Shown here one piece after another: positions 20,573 through 29,909 of a DNA stretch of 64,000 bases; position 1 is the first letter of the stretch; every line of letters starts with the position of its first letter. Under the pieces are notes generated by a model that was not told the origin of the DNA, did not search any database, and saw nothing but the letters and a program-made list of their open reading frames with translations. The DNA is taken from contig SVFQ01000016.1 in NCBI GenBank assembly GCA_015056765.1, forward strand, positions 1 through 64,000, read 5' to 3'. Origin of the DNA: Lachnospiraceae bacterium (GTDB taxonomy: Bacteria; Bacillota; Clostridia; Lachnospirales; Lachnospiraceae). The position numbers and the translations under genes are program-made.

Positions 20573-23212
20573 TTATTCTTCGTCTTTTCTCTTTTTAGCG
20601 AATACACCGAACATACCAGCCATAGCACCTGCCATAGCACCCATCCAAGGAAGAGCGTTATTCGCATCACCGGTCTTAGGACTCTTACGAGCGCCAAGAA
20701 CCTGGCCTTCTTCTTCGCCATCACCTGCTGGTTTTCTGTTAGCACCAAGTACTTCGCCTGCTGCTGCAGCAGGAGCTGCTGGTGTAGAAACATTACCGGA
20801 AGGAGTCTGGTTGTTAGCATTAATAGTATTCAGAATCACCTGAGCTGCTTCTAAGGAATCAGCTGCATCTCTTACTGCTTCTTCAGCTGCTTCTTTGTTC
20901 TCAGTAGCTGTTTCTAAAGCTTCTTTTGCAGCGTCCAGTTCAGCCTGTGCAATGGAAAGAGCAACAGTAGTTACATTCTGCTCTACCAAGTTATCTACCT
21001 TAGCCTGAGCTGCTTCTACAGCTTCTACTGCTTTGTTATAAGCATCTACAGCATCTTTTGCCTGCTGAACTACAGCTTCCTGATCCTCTTTACGATCTTT
21101 CTGTTCTTTCAGTTTCTGATCCAGGTCAGACTGTACAAGAGATGCACCATCAGTAGTGCTTAATTTAGTACCATAAACAGCATCCTGAGCCTCTACAGCA
21201 TCCTGAGCTGCTGTATAGTTTGTATAGGTGTCTGCGGCATATTTGGTTCTGGATACTTCTTTAGTTACTGTCTTGTTAGAGCTTGTAGTTTTAGTATATC
21301 TAACCTCGTAGAAATAGCCACGCTTATTATCAAACCACTTCCAATCAACATTTTGATATGTGATAGTATAACCTTGCTTCTCTAACTCATCAATTTTATC
21401 CTTTAAATCCTCTTTTGCTTTGTCTTTTCCGCCACCGGTCCACTTAGTAAAACCATAAGAACCGGACTTTTCATGTCCATTATCGGTAATACTTGTTGTC
21501 TCAGTATAATCCTGGGTTTTGATTTCATAGATACCGGCTTCCTGATGAGTTTCTTTCGGGCTGGAATAATCGATATCCTCATAAGACACTTTAATTTTAT
21601 AACCAGAACCAAACAACCATGCATTAGTTTTATCATACCAATGCAAATCATCTGGATCCACTGCATACGTTGGCATGAATGAAAGTCCAAGAATGTGAAC
21701 CTCTACTTTTGCATTCTTACCAGCATACTTATTAATTTCATTTTTCAATTCATCCTTGCTGTGTGCAGTTTTATTATCAGTATATGTCTTTGTATTATAG
21801 CTATCTACTACCGTATATTCTGTTTTCTCATATCTGGTATTTTCAGTATTTTCAACAGCACTGTACGTAACTGTTTTACTACCTTCACTCATTGTTTCAG
21901 GAGCTTTTACAGCCTTATCAGCATCAGAAGATACATCCTTGCTAGTTGCTGTATCGATAGCATAGAAACCATCTTTTTCATCGTCAGATACGTTAATAGT
22001 GTGGGTTGTATCTGTATTTTCAAAGGTCTTGGAGCCGTCAGCTGTTTTCCAGCTTTCTGCTACAGCATCTTTCGCTTCAACAGCTTCTTTCAATACATTA
22101 TCTGTATCTGTTACTTCTTCTACAGTCATCTTTACTACAGAAACTGTGCCGTCTTCAGCAGTTGTTACTTTGTAGATATCTTCTACAGCCTTGCGGTCAG
22201 CATCTGTGTACTTAACAGTGTTGTAAGTAGTGGAAGCAGTCTTATTTGTACCATCTTCATTCAGACCGGTTACGTTAGTCTTCACAGTAGTACTGAATTC
22301 AGAGAATGTACCGCCGTTAGCTTTGATGAAGGATTTAATCAAAAGCTGTGCATAAGCGTCAGCTGTCATTTCACCTTTAGCTACTGCATCTTTCGCATCC
22401 TGGATGGTCTGGTAGTCATCTTTCAGGATTTCTGCAAGTGCTGCTTCTGCTGCAGTCTGAGCATCTGCTACATCCTGTGCGAAAGAATCCAGAGATGCTT
22501 TTGCAGTATCAAGCTCATCCTGAGCTGCTTTGATTTCCTCTGCTGTTGCATCTGCTTTTTCCTGGGCTGCTGCGAGTTTTGCTACAGCTGCTTCATAAGT
22601 AGCTTTTGCTGCTTCATATTTTTCATTCGCTTTGGTTAATGCTGTATTTGCTTCATTATATTTTTCAGTAGCCTGATTTACTAAACCAGTAGCTTCAGAT
22701 GAACTCATGTTAGGAGTTACTTTATCGCTGATTTCTTTGGATTCTTCAGCTGCAGTTTTTGCATCTGCATAACCCTTGTTTGCATCTGCTACGTTCTGAT
22801 CAAAGCTCTCTTCGTCTAACTGTGTCTCAATGTCTTTCTGATTTTTAACAACTTCTTTACCGTTTTCATTAGCAAGTTCTATATTGGCTTCAGCCTGCTG
22901 CAGATTTTCTTCTACAGTTTCTGTCTCGCCGGTAGCTGCTGCAACTTCATCTTTGGAGTTGTCGAATTCGATACCGGTTGCTGTTTCTGCTTCCCCAACT
23001 TTTGTTTCAGCGTTTTCGATTGCCTTATCAGCATCTACGAACTGCTGGATATCTACAACAGTAGGAGCTACTGTGCTCACATGATCGTCAGGAGTAGCAG
23101 GTGCCGGTTCCTGAGCTTCGTCAGCGAATGCTACCATAGGCTGGAGCATCATGCTTGCGCTGATACCAATGGAAAGTGCTTTGATGATTTGTTTGTTTGT
23201 TTTGTTTTTCAT
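20573..23212 (-). CDS. Surface protein D: alpha-helical Ala/Glu-rich protein with doubled-motif SPKTGD cell-wall anchor
   Basis: Signal peptide ending VAFADE; long coiled-coil-like segments; C-terminus VLGANRK...GQVLGARKSPKTGDANNALPWMGAMAGAMAGMFGVFAKKRKDEE. Confidence 0.85.
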   Translation of the reverse strand: MKNKTNKQIIKALSIGISASMMLQPMVAFADEAQEPAPATPDDHVSTVAPTVVDIQQFVDADKAIENAETKVGEAETATGIEFDNSKDEVAAATGETETVEENLQQAEANIELANENGKEVVKNQKDIETQLDEESFDQNVADANKGYADAKTAAEESKEISDKVTPNMSSSEATGLVNQATEKYNEANTALTKANEKYEAAKATYEAAVAKLAAAQEKADATAEEIKAAQDELDTAKASLDSFAQDVADAQTAAEAALAEILKDDYQTIQDAKDAVAKGEMTADAYAQLLIKSFIKANGGTFSEFSTTVKTNVTGLNEDGTNKTASTTYNTVKYTDADRKAVEDIYKVTTAEDGTVSVVKMTVEEVTDTDNVLKEAVEAKDAVAESWKTADGSKTFENTDTTHTINVSDDEKDGFYAIDTATSKDVSSDADKAVKAPETMSEGSKTVTYSAVENTENTRYEKTEYTVVDSYNTKTYTDNKTAHSKDELKNEINKYAGKNAKVEVHILGLSFMPTYAVDPDDLHWYDKTNAWLFGSGYKIKVSYEDIDYSSPKETHQEAGIYEIKTQDYTETTSITDNGHEKSGSYGFTKWTGGGKDKAKEDLKDKIDELEKQGYTITYQNVDWKWFDNKRGYFYEVRYTKTTSSNKTVTKEVSRTKYAADTYTNYTAAQDAVEAQDAVYGTKLSTTDGASLVQSDLDQKLKEQKDRKEDQEAVVQQAKDAVDAYNKAVEAVEAAQAKVDNLVEQNVTTVALSIAQAELDAAKEALETATENKEAAEEAVRDAADSLEAAQVILNTINANNQTPSGNVSTPAAPAAAAGEVLGANRKPAGDGEEEGQVLGARKSPKTGDANNALPWMGAMAGAMAGMFGVFAKKRKDEE

Positions 23213-23241
23213 TCTAATTTTCTCCCTACAACTATCAATTC

Positions 23242-23571
23242 CTACAATGTTTCTTTATCTTCATCCAATGCAATATGTTCGAATAAGTATTCCAAAACTT
23301 CATTGGTGAATTTTCTTGCATTCAGAGCGACGGTGCGTTTGCCGTCAGGTTCTTCATCTTCACGTACAACGTCAGCGTACATGATGAGTGTTTCAGCTAC
23401 CACGATGATGTCTTTTCCCAGAATCGAGGGTTCGCTGCTTTCTACTGTGATTGCCATGCCCAGAGGACTGATGTTTTTCACTTTACCGTAGATTTTGGTA
23501 AGTGTGTCTCTGTCTACGATGACACAGTTAGCATCGAAGGCCACACGACCTATCTTTCTGCGTTCTTCCAT
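23242..23571 (-). CDS. PilZ-domain protein (putative c-di-GMP effector)
   Basis: N-terminal RRKIGRVAF then KNISPLGMAI, matching the RxxxR...[DN]xSxxG pattern; 109 aa. Confidence 0.75.
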   Translation of the reverse strand: MEERRKIGRVAFDANCVIVDRDTLTKIYGKVKNISPLGMAITVESSEPSILGKDIIVVAETLIMYADVVREDEEPDGKRTVALNARKFTNEVLEYLFEHIALDEDKETL

Positions 23572-23603
23572 ATGTAGTTACCCCTTGCGTTGTTTTTTGC
23601 AAA

Positions 23604-23680
23604 GAAAAAGCCCAAATATAAGCAAATACCACCTGGGTGATACTTACTTATATTCGGGCTCAATGTAGCGGGCGTTCCCG
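23604..23680 (-). promoter_or_regulatory. 5' leader element L1, upstream of the PilZ and surface protein D genes
   Basis: CGGGAACGCCCG CTACAT TGAGCCC + ~20-bp-stem hairpin + TTTTTC; same architecture as L2-L4. Confidence 0.8.
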
Positions 23681-23775
23681 TTCGTTATTTTCTTTACATT
23701 TATTATGACGTCCGCCATTTCAAAAACGGCTCAACTTATTTTAAAAAAATTTTTATTTTTTTTCAAGCAGAAAAA

Positions 23776-23803
23776 TCCCCCACAGTGTCCTTACTGTGGG
23801 GGA
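23776..23803 (-). terminator. Terminator of surface protein C
   Basis: tcccccacagtaaggacactgtgggggattttt on the minus strand. Confidence 0.9.
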
Positions 23804-23844
23804 CCCTCCATTGCCTAGATGGATTTCATATCATAGGAGTAAGA

Positions 23845-26800
23845 TTATTCCTCTTCTTTTCGTTTCTTTTGTGCCATCATGGCTGCCATACCAAGCGCCG
23901 AGCTTCCCATAACCATCATCCAAAGGATTGCGTTATTATTGTCGCTGGTCTTCGGGCTTTTTCTGTTTGCGCCAAGTACCTGGCCTGCATCATCTATGAC
24001 TGCTTCGTATCCTCTCTTTGCTCCCAGTACGTCACCGATGTCGTCCGGAGTCGGGGTAGGTGTGCCACCACCGCCACCAGGAGTCGGACCTCCGCCACCA
24101 GGAGGAGTCGGTTCATCTGTTGGAGGAAGAGCCAGAATCTCAAGCCATCCATCTTCTACTTCGATTTCGATGGTAGTGAAGTTCTCGGAGGTCGCTGTGA
24201 ATGCTTCCTTGGTAAGACCCATTGGATAAGTTCCTACTTCGATACCTTCTGCTACTGCTTCTACATCTTCAGATAAAGTAATGATGATACTGTCATCGAT
24301 TTCACCATCTACTACCCATCCTTCTACTCGTAAGGTTTCTCCTGTGTAAGTCTGGGTGTCGGTGTTTCCTTTGATTTTAACTGTAGTACTTTCGATTGGT
24401 TTGATTTCTACATAACCAGGTGTTACATCGAATACTACATCAAAGTTCTCATCTAAATTGGTGAAGTCTGCGTTAGACAGTGCCATTTCTGTACGGCCTG
24501 CTACTGTTCTAACTGCTGTAGCCACATCTGCATCCATTTCCGGTCTTTCGAAGTCATCTACTGTGTAAACTGCAGATCTTGTTCCGTTGATACCTGTGAT
24601 AGCATATCCATTTACTTTATGTTCTTCTCCATCATAGAGAACATTCAGGGTATGGCCCTTTATCGTTACTGTGACAGGCATCTTGTCGATGACAAGCTGT
24701 CCATCTTCTGTAATCTGGAACTCTACTGTGAAGTTCTCATTGTTGTTTGTAAACTGGTCTTCGGTAAGTCCCATTGGATAGGTTCCTACGATAGTACCTG
24801 CTGCCACTGCTTCGCCGCTAAAGGTAAAGTCTGCAGCTGTGTAAAGATTTGTAGCTTTACCATCCATGGTAATCTCTGTATCGTAACCGTCTACTGTCTG
24901 TTCCTGACGATTGTACTTCACAGATTCTTTATGACCGCTTACCTTCACAAGGATACTTGGTTTTGTAATAGTCAGCTTACCATCTTCTACTACGAAGTCT
25001 ACGTCGTAGTTTGCGTTGGTATTGGTAAACATCTCTTTGGTAAGTCCCATTGGGTAGGTTCCTACAGTAGTACCTGCTGCCACTGCCTCACCTGTAAAGG
25101 TAAAGTCATTCTCCGTATATCCTTCTACATTCTGTGGAGTTCTGATTTCTACATCATATCCCTCTACAGACTGCTCCTCACCGCTATAGAGTTTGCTGTC
25201 CTGATGTCCTGTGATGATTACGGTCACTTTCTCGCTTGGGACAATCTTTAACTTACCATCTTCTACTACGAAGTTTACCTTGAAGTTTTTGTTGGTATTG
25301 GTGAACTGTGTTTCTTTTAAGCCCATGTAGTATGTGCCAACAGTTCTACCGGATGCACTTGCTTCCGGTCCGGTGAAGTATGCACCATCTTCTACTTTAT
25401 ATAAAGAAGAATCCGCTTTTGCTGTATAGCCGGTTACTGTATGGGTATCGCCATCGTAATTTACAGTATCGCTATTGCCGGTAATGGTTACAGTGACATT
25501 CTTTGGTGTAACTTTCAATGTACCCATATGGTGCTCTACGATTTCATAGTTACCTTCTTTTGCGGTATCCCACTGGATCATGTGATAAGTGTTCTCACTG
25601 TCACCTACTTCTTCCTGTGCGCCGGTCATGTAGTCGATGCTTGCGCTTTCACCAGGTGCAAATCCGGTGATGGAGTACTCATCGCTTCTTGCTATGGTTC
25701 CATAAACCTCTGTCTTACTTCCTGTAGTGATGATCAAAGGTCTTCTGGTGATTTCCACGTAGCCATTGCTTGCTACAAATTTCACATCAAAGGTATCTCT
25801 ATACTGTGGCTTCACGATAAACTGTCCTTCCAGTATCAGGAGATCTTTACCTGCATCCTGTCTGGTAATGGATGCTGTCGGTCCATTAAACTGGATGTAT
25901 TCCGGCTTAAAGCTATTATCGGAGATTGCCTCTACATGGTAAGTAGCTGTATAAGCAGTACCATCATACTGGTGTGTAATCTCATCACCTTTAATGGTAA
26001 CTGTGATTTGCTTTCTGGTTACGGTAAGGGAACCAGGACGATAAGAGATTGCATAATACTCTGCGTTCTCAGTTCCGCTGATGATAGCATCTTTTGGTAC
26101 AGTGTCGCTGCTGCCACCTAAGGTCTGACTTCCGTTATAAGAAATACCGGAAAGTACATGGCCTTCTACTAATCCTTCTACTGTCACATCATCGATGCCT
26201 TCGCTGCGAAGTGGCAGTCCATCGTACTCTTTTGTCTTATTGTTTGCTGTGATGGTCAGAAGTTTCTGATAGTATACAATGCGGTATGTATCCCCATCTG
26301 TCAGGGTTATCGCATTACCTGCGATTCTTCCGTCACCATCTTCTGTATGATGCCATCTGTATCCGTTTACTCTGGTAGATACATATACTACATCCCCACT
26401 TCTGCCTGCGGTGATCACTTCCTCTGTACCAGGAATCTGGTTTCCATCCATATCTACATAGCGTACGATTGCTCTACCTGTGCTGTAAGGATGATAGATA
26501 AAGGTAATGATGTTTTCTCCGGAGGTCAGTTCCTGGGTAATGACATCTGTCTCAGGGTAATACTCATTCAGCATATAGCTTGGATGATTTGCCTGTAAGT
26601 AAGCCTTATCTACCGGTACTGCAGCTTCTGTTACACTGACGAAATTCGCAGATATGGTCTTTTCTACTTCCGGTGCAACTGCTACATCCGGATGATTTGC
26701 CATAAGGTATCTTACTGTATAAGAAATCTCGCCTTCCTTTGGCTCATAGTAGAAAATGATCTCATTTTCATCAAAGGTAAGAATCGTAGACTTCTCATTT

Positions 26801-29598
26801 GCATCCGGAAGGTATCCCACTACGGTAACACTCTTCTCGGTTACGGTCTTGCCAATGGTAAGTACCGGACTGGTTACCACTTTATCCTCTGCTACAGGTT
26901 TATTTGTATCTGCATCCAGGTAATGCACTGTATAGCTAAGAACCTTTGCATTCCATTTCGCATAGATGGTGGTTTCCTTCGTAATCGGTTTTGCGAAATC
27001 GTACTGTTTGCTATAAGACTTATCTGTATACCAACCGGCGAAATAATATCCGGCATGGTCATCCGGTCTGAAGTATTCTGCCTTTTCACCATAGCTTACA
27101 GTCTCTGTTTTCAGTTCTGTATCTGTGTCGCCAAATGGATCCACGAAGTGAATCTGGCGATTTGGCATCTGCCATCCTGCATAAAGTACAAGTCCTGTCG
27201 GCATCTTGTAGTCGCCTGCGTAGAGATTGATTCTATCGGCCTCTGTGTACCAGCCAAGCCAGGTAGCATCTTCTACCGGTGCTTCCGGTTTCATCTCGGT
27301 GAAATATCCGGAGATGTCTGCATTACGAGCAATCTGCAAGGTGTCGATTTCGTCACCGTTGTGATCATAGAATGCCAACGGGTAGGTCTTTGCATTATAG
27401 AAGAAATCCACTCTCAGATTGTTATAATCTGCGGTTTTTCCACCCAACTGGTAATTGCAAGGAGTGACTACTTCATTTTCATCATAGACATATTCCCAGT
27501 GGCTATCGTCAACCCATCTGCCCCACCAATTATAATGGCCTGCTTCTACCCATATCTGGTCGATTATCGTAGTTTCTGTAGTGGATTGATATGCTTCGTA
27601 GAAACCTTTATCATAACCGTTGATTTCGTAGAATTCAGACTTATCATACAGATAGTTGAATTTTACGATGACGGTATTATACAGACCATAGGTCTTGCCA
27701 TTCTTTTCTGTGGTTGCTACGGCACTTTCATAGTTCTCCAGCCAGTAACGCAGTGTCTGTGTATTCTCTGTGGAGAAGTCGAAAGCATATACCGTAATGA
27801 TGTTGCCATTACTGGTAACATTTGCATCATGGGCAGAAGGCATAGTCTCGCAGCTTACAAATTTATCATCATTTTTCTTGGAAAAGTTCCAAGCATACTT
27901 GCTATTTAAAGCCGTATTAAAGTTTGCATTGAAAAGCTGTGTAATAACCGCTCCGTATTTCGCTGTTAAAGTTGCAGTTCCCTGATTGCTCGCTCTCAGC
28001 TTGCTGCTTGTGTTATAGATTTCTCCATTCCACTTCAAGGTGTATTCGTTACGGCTGTATTTTACTGTGATAACAGAGCTTCCATCTGCCTTAATGGTTT
28101 CTGTAGTAGACTCTGCAAAAGTAAAGTTCTTGGTATCTAATGCTCTTGGTGTAGTGTCACTAGCCTTAGCTGTTACTTCGTCCCCTACTCTTGCCTGTTT
28201 TACAGTACTGGTCAGATAGGAGTATTCTGTATCATCTGCATTTTCGATGAAATACAGCACCGTATAGTCCACCATCTTTGGTTCCCATTTTGCATATACA
28301 TAGGTATCTTCCATCAGGGTCAAAGACTTGCCTGCAGGTGTCTGGAATTCCGGATCCAAATACCATCCATCGAAGTCATATCCTTGCCATGTAGGTTTTG
28401 CATTCAGAGCAATGACCGTTTCAAAAGGCGCTGTCATTGCATCTACATAGCTGCCACCATCCGTATCATAGCGAAGGGTATAATTTGCTCTGGTGTAGTA
28501 TACCGGAATCACCTGGCCGGAAGTGGTCACGGTAGTGGATTCCATTCTCTCAAATACTGCTCCAGGGAAAGATTTCACCGGTGGTGTTACTACTGCACCG
28601 GAGATACCGTTTTCTTCCTGTCTCTCAATTTCTGTATAACCATCTCCTGTCAAATTCTTTAATTGATAGGAAACATAGTATTTAAATTCATATGGAACAA
28701 ATTTTACTTCTTTTGCTCGAAGTACGCCGATGACTACAGAGCCTTCCTGTCTGGTAGACTCTACATTGGCTACATCCGCTTCTGTAATCTGTACGCTGGT
28801 TTCAGTCGGATAGTATACCGGGTTATTCGGATCTACTTCTGCACTGATCGCGGTATCTGTCGGAGATAGAATAGTAGCCGGCAGATTGTTCTTTTCCACC
28901 TGTGTCAAAGCTGTATCAAATACCACCTTCGCTCCATTGGTTGGATTGATATAGTAGTAATTCACCTTTGCTTCAAAAATTTTGATTTCTTCAAAGGAAG
29001 CGGTCAGGTTCATATCATGATCTACCGTACTTCCATCACTGATGGCTGTTCCATTTTCTTTCCATCCACGGAAGAAATAACCGGCTTTAAAAGGACTCTG
29101 TGGGAAATGAATCCGGTTTTCTTCCTCTGTATAAGCCTGATTTGCAAAAACTGTACCGTCTACATAATATACTACGTGATATCCTACTTCTTCAGACTCT
29201 TCTGTCTCTTCTGTTTCAGTAGTTTCTTCTGTAGCTTCAGTCTCTTCTGTAGCCTCAGTCTCTTCTTCCGTAGCCTCTGTTTCGACTGCTGTTTCTTCTT
29301 CCTCTATGGTCTCAGCACTTTCTTCTGCAACCTGAGACTCTTCTATCTGGGATTCCACAGCAAGACTTTCTTCTTGCTCCTCCTCCTCTTCTACAACTGG
29401 CTGTGTATTCTCCGGTGTCTGAGAAACCTCTACAGGCGTCTCATCTTTTACCTCTTCAGGTGCATTTGTCTCTTCTGTGACCTCATTCTCTGCCGCAAAT
29501 GCCACCGCATAGTCAGCATAGAATGTGGACATCATCAAAACCAGAGATAATAAAAATGCCAATGCTCTTGATGAACGTCTTTTTCTTCCTTTCTTCAT
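23845..29598 (-). CDS. Giant surface protein C (~1917 aa): InlB-B/Flg_new-like repeats, MucBP-like and MBG/YDG-like repeats, SPKTSD anchor
   Basis: Start at MKKGRKRRSS (RBS aggaggtacaaat). Repeats of the type GYxFxGWYxDxxxxxxYDFxxPITxxTTIYAKW; MucBP-like SYTVHYLDADTNKPVAEDKVV; KEYDGLPL-type repeats; C-terminus VLGAKRG...GQVLGANRKSPKTSDNNN + TM + KKRKEEE. Confidence 0.9.
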   Translation of the reverse strand: MKKGRKRRSSRALAFLLSLVLMMSTFYADYAVAFAAENEVTEETNAPEEVKDETPVEVSQTPENTQPVVEEEEEQEESLAVESQIEESQVAEESAETIEEEETAVETEATEEETEATEETEATEETTETEETEESEEVGYHVVYYVDGTVFANQAYTEEENRIHFPQSPFKAGYFFRGWKENGTAISDGSTVDHDMNLTASFEEIKIFEAKVNYYYINPTNGAKVVFDTALTQVEKNNLPATILSPTDTAISAEVDPNNPVYYPTETSVQITEADVANVESTRQEGSVVIGVLRAKEVKFVPYEFKYYVSYQLKNLTGDGYTEIERQEENGISGAVVTPPVKSFPGAVFERMESTTVTTSGQVIPVYYTRANYTLRYDTDGGSYVDAMTAPFETVIALNAKPTWQGYDFDGWYLDPEFQTPAGKSLTLMEDTYVYAKWEPKMVDYTVLYFIENADDTEYSYLTSTVKQARVGDEVTAKASDTTPRALDTKNFTFAESTTETIKADGSSVITVKYSRNEYTLKWNGEIYNTSSKLRASNQGTATLTAKYGAVITQLFNANFNTALNSKYAWNFSKKNDDKFVSCETMPSAHDANVTSNGNIITVYAFDFSTENTQTLRYWLENYESAVATTEKNGKTYGLYNTVIVKFNYLYDKSEFYEINGYDKGFYEAYQSTTETTIIDQIWVEAGHYNWWGRWVDDSHWEYVYDENEVVTPCNYQLGGKTADYNNLRVDFFYNAKTYPLAFYDHNGDEIDTLQIARNADISGYFTEMKPEAPVEDATWLGWYTEADRINLYAGDYKMPTGLVLYAGWQMPNRQIHFVDPFGDTDTELKTETVSYGEKAEYFRPDDHAGYYFAGWYTDKSYSKQYDFAKPITKETTIYAKWNAKVLSYTVHYLDADTNKPVAEDKVVTSPVLTIGKTVTEKSVTVVGYLPDANEKSTILTFDENEIIFYYEPKEGEISYTVRYLMANHPDVAVAPEVEKTISANFVSVTEAAVPVDKAYLQANHPSYMLNEYYPETDVITQELTSGENIITFIYHPYSTGRAIVRYVDMDGNQIPGTEEVITAGRSGDVVYVSTRVNGYRWHHTEDGDGRIAGNAITLTDGDTYRIVYYQKLLTITANNKTKEYDGLPLRSEGIDDVTVEGLVEGHVLSGISYNGSQTLGGSSDTVPKDAIISGTENAEYYAISYRPGSLTVTRKQITVTIKGDEITHQYDGTAYTATYHVEAISDNSFKPEYIQFNGPTASITRQDAGKDLLILEGQFIVKPQYRDTFDVKFVASNGYVEITRRPLIITTGSKTEVYGTIARSDEYSITGFAPGESASIDYMTGAQEEVGDSENTYHMIQWDTAKEGNYEIVEHHMGTLKVTPKNVTVTITGNSDTVNYDGDTHTVTGYTAKADSSLYKVEDGAYFTGPEASASGRTVGTYYMGLKETQFTNTNKNFKVNFVVEDGKLKIVPSEKVTVIITGHQDSKLYSGEEQSVEGYDVEIRTPQNVEGYTENDFTFTGEAVAAGTTVGTYPMGLTKEMFTNTNANYDVDFVVEDGKLTITKPSILVKVSGHKESVKYNRQEQTVDGYDTEITMDGKATNLYTAADFTFSGEAVAAGTIVGTYPMGLTEDQFTNNNENFTVEFQITEDGQLVIDKMPVTVTIKGHTLNVLYDGEEHKVNGYAITGINGTRSAVYTVDDFERPEMDADVATAVRTVAGRTEMALSNADFTNLDENFDVVFDVTPGYVEIKPIESTTVKIKGNTDTQTYTGETLRVEGWVVDGEIDDSIIITLSEDVEAVAEGIEVGTYPMGLTKEAFTATSENFTTIEIEVEDGWLEILALPPTDEPTPPGGGGPTPGGGGGTPTPTPDDIGDVLGAKRGYEAVIDDAGQVLGANRKSPKTSDNNNAILWMMVMGSSALGMAAMMAQKKRKEEE

Positions 29599-29642
29599 AG
29601 ATTTGTACCTCCTAATCCATCTGTCTCTCAGTTCCGAGAATA

Positions 29643-29702
29643 GAAAAAGCCCTAATCCATGTGCATCTTGCACAAGAATTAAGGCTCATTACGGGCGTTC
29701 CT
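29643..29702 (-). promoter_or_regulatory. 5' leader element L2, upstream of surface protein C
   Basis: GGAACGCCCGTAATGAGCC + hairpin (17 of 18 positions paired) + TTTTTC. Confidence 0.8.
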
Positions 29703-29847
29703 TAACTTGTTACATATATTGTATCGGACAGCCCCGTTATTGTTCAACCAATTTTATAGTTCTTTTAGAAACCTCCCGTTTATTTCATTTTATGTTCGGA
29801 ATTTCCCATGAAAAAATTCTAAAACTTTGAGAAAAGGTGAAAAAAAA

Positions 29848-29878
29848 AGCCGGATGGAACGTCTTGTCCCATCCGGCT
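29848..29878 (-). terminator. Terminator of surface protein B
   Basis: agccggatgggacaagacgttccatccggcttttttttt on the minus strand. Confidence 0.92.
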
Positions 29879-29909
29879 CATCTTTAGAAGATAGAAACCC
29901 TTTTACACG

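Noticed and set aside
21695-22639. 314-aa plus-strand ORF inside surface protein D
   Set aside because: Antisense to an Ala/Glu/Lys-rich coding sequence; the Cys/Phe/Ile/Ser-rich product looks like a codon-usage artefact.
23604-23680. c-di-GMP-I riboswitch upstream of the PilZ gene
   Set aside because: None of the conserved c-di-GMP-I elements I know were found; the conserved core is GGGAACGCCCG...TGAGCC, shared by the other three leaders.
23980-24130. Pro/Gly-rich repeats as a collagen-like domain in protein C
   Set aside because: Only a short PTPPGGGGPTPGGGGGTPTPTP linker before the anchor; no Gly-X-Y periodicity.
26692-27909. 405-aa plus-strand ORF inside giant gene C
   Set aside because: Antisense shadow ORF; Cys/Ile-rich translation with no recognisable domain, inside a well-supported minus-strand gene.
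29599-29673. Upstream extension of ORF 23845-29673 through the leader element
   Set aside because: It would translate the leader hairpin; the RBS aggaggtacaaat is positioned for ATG at 29598.
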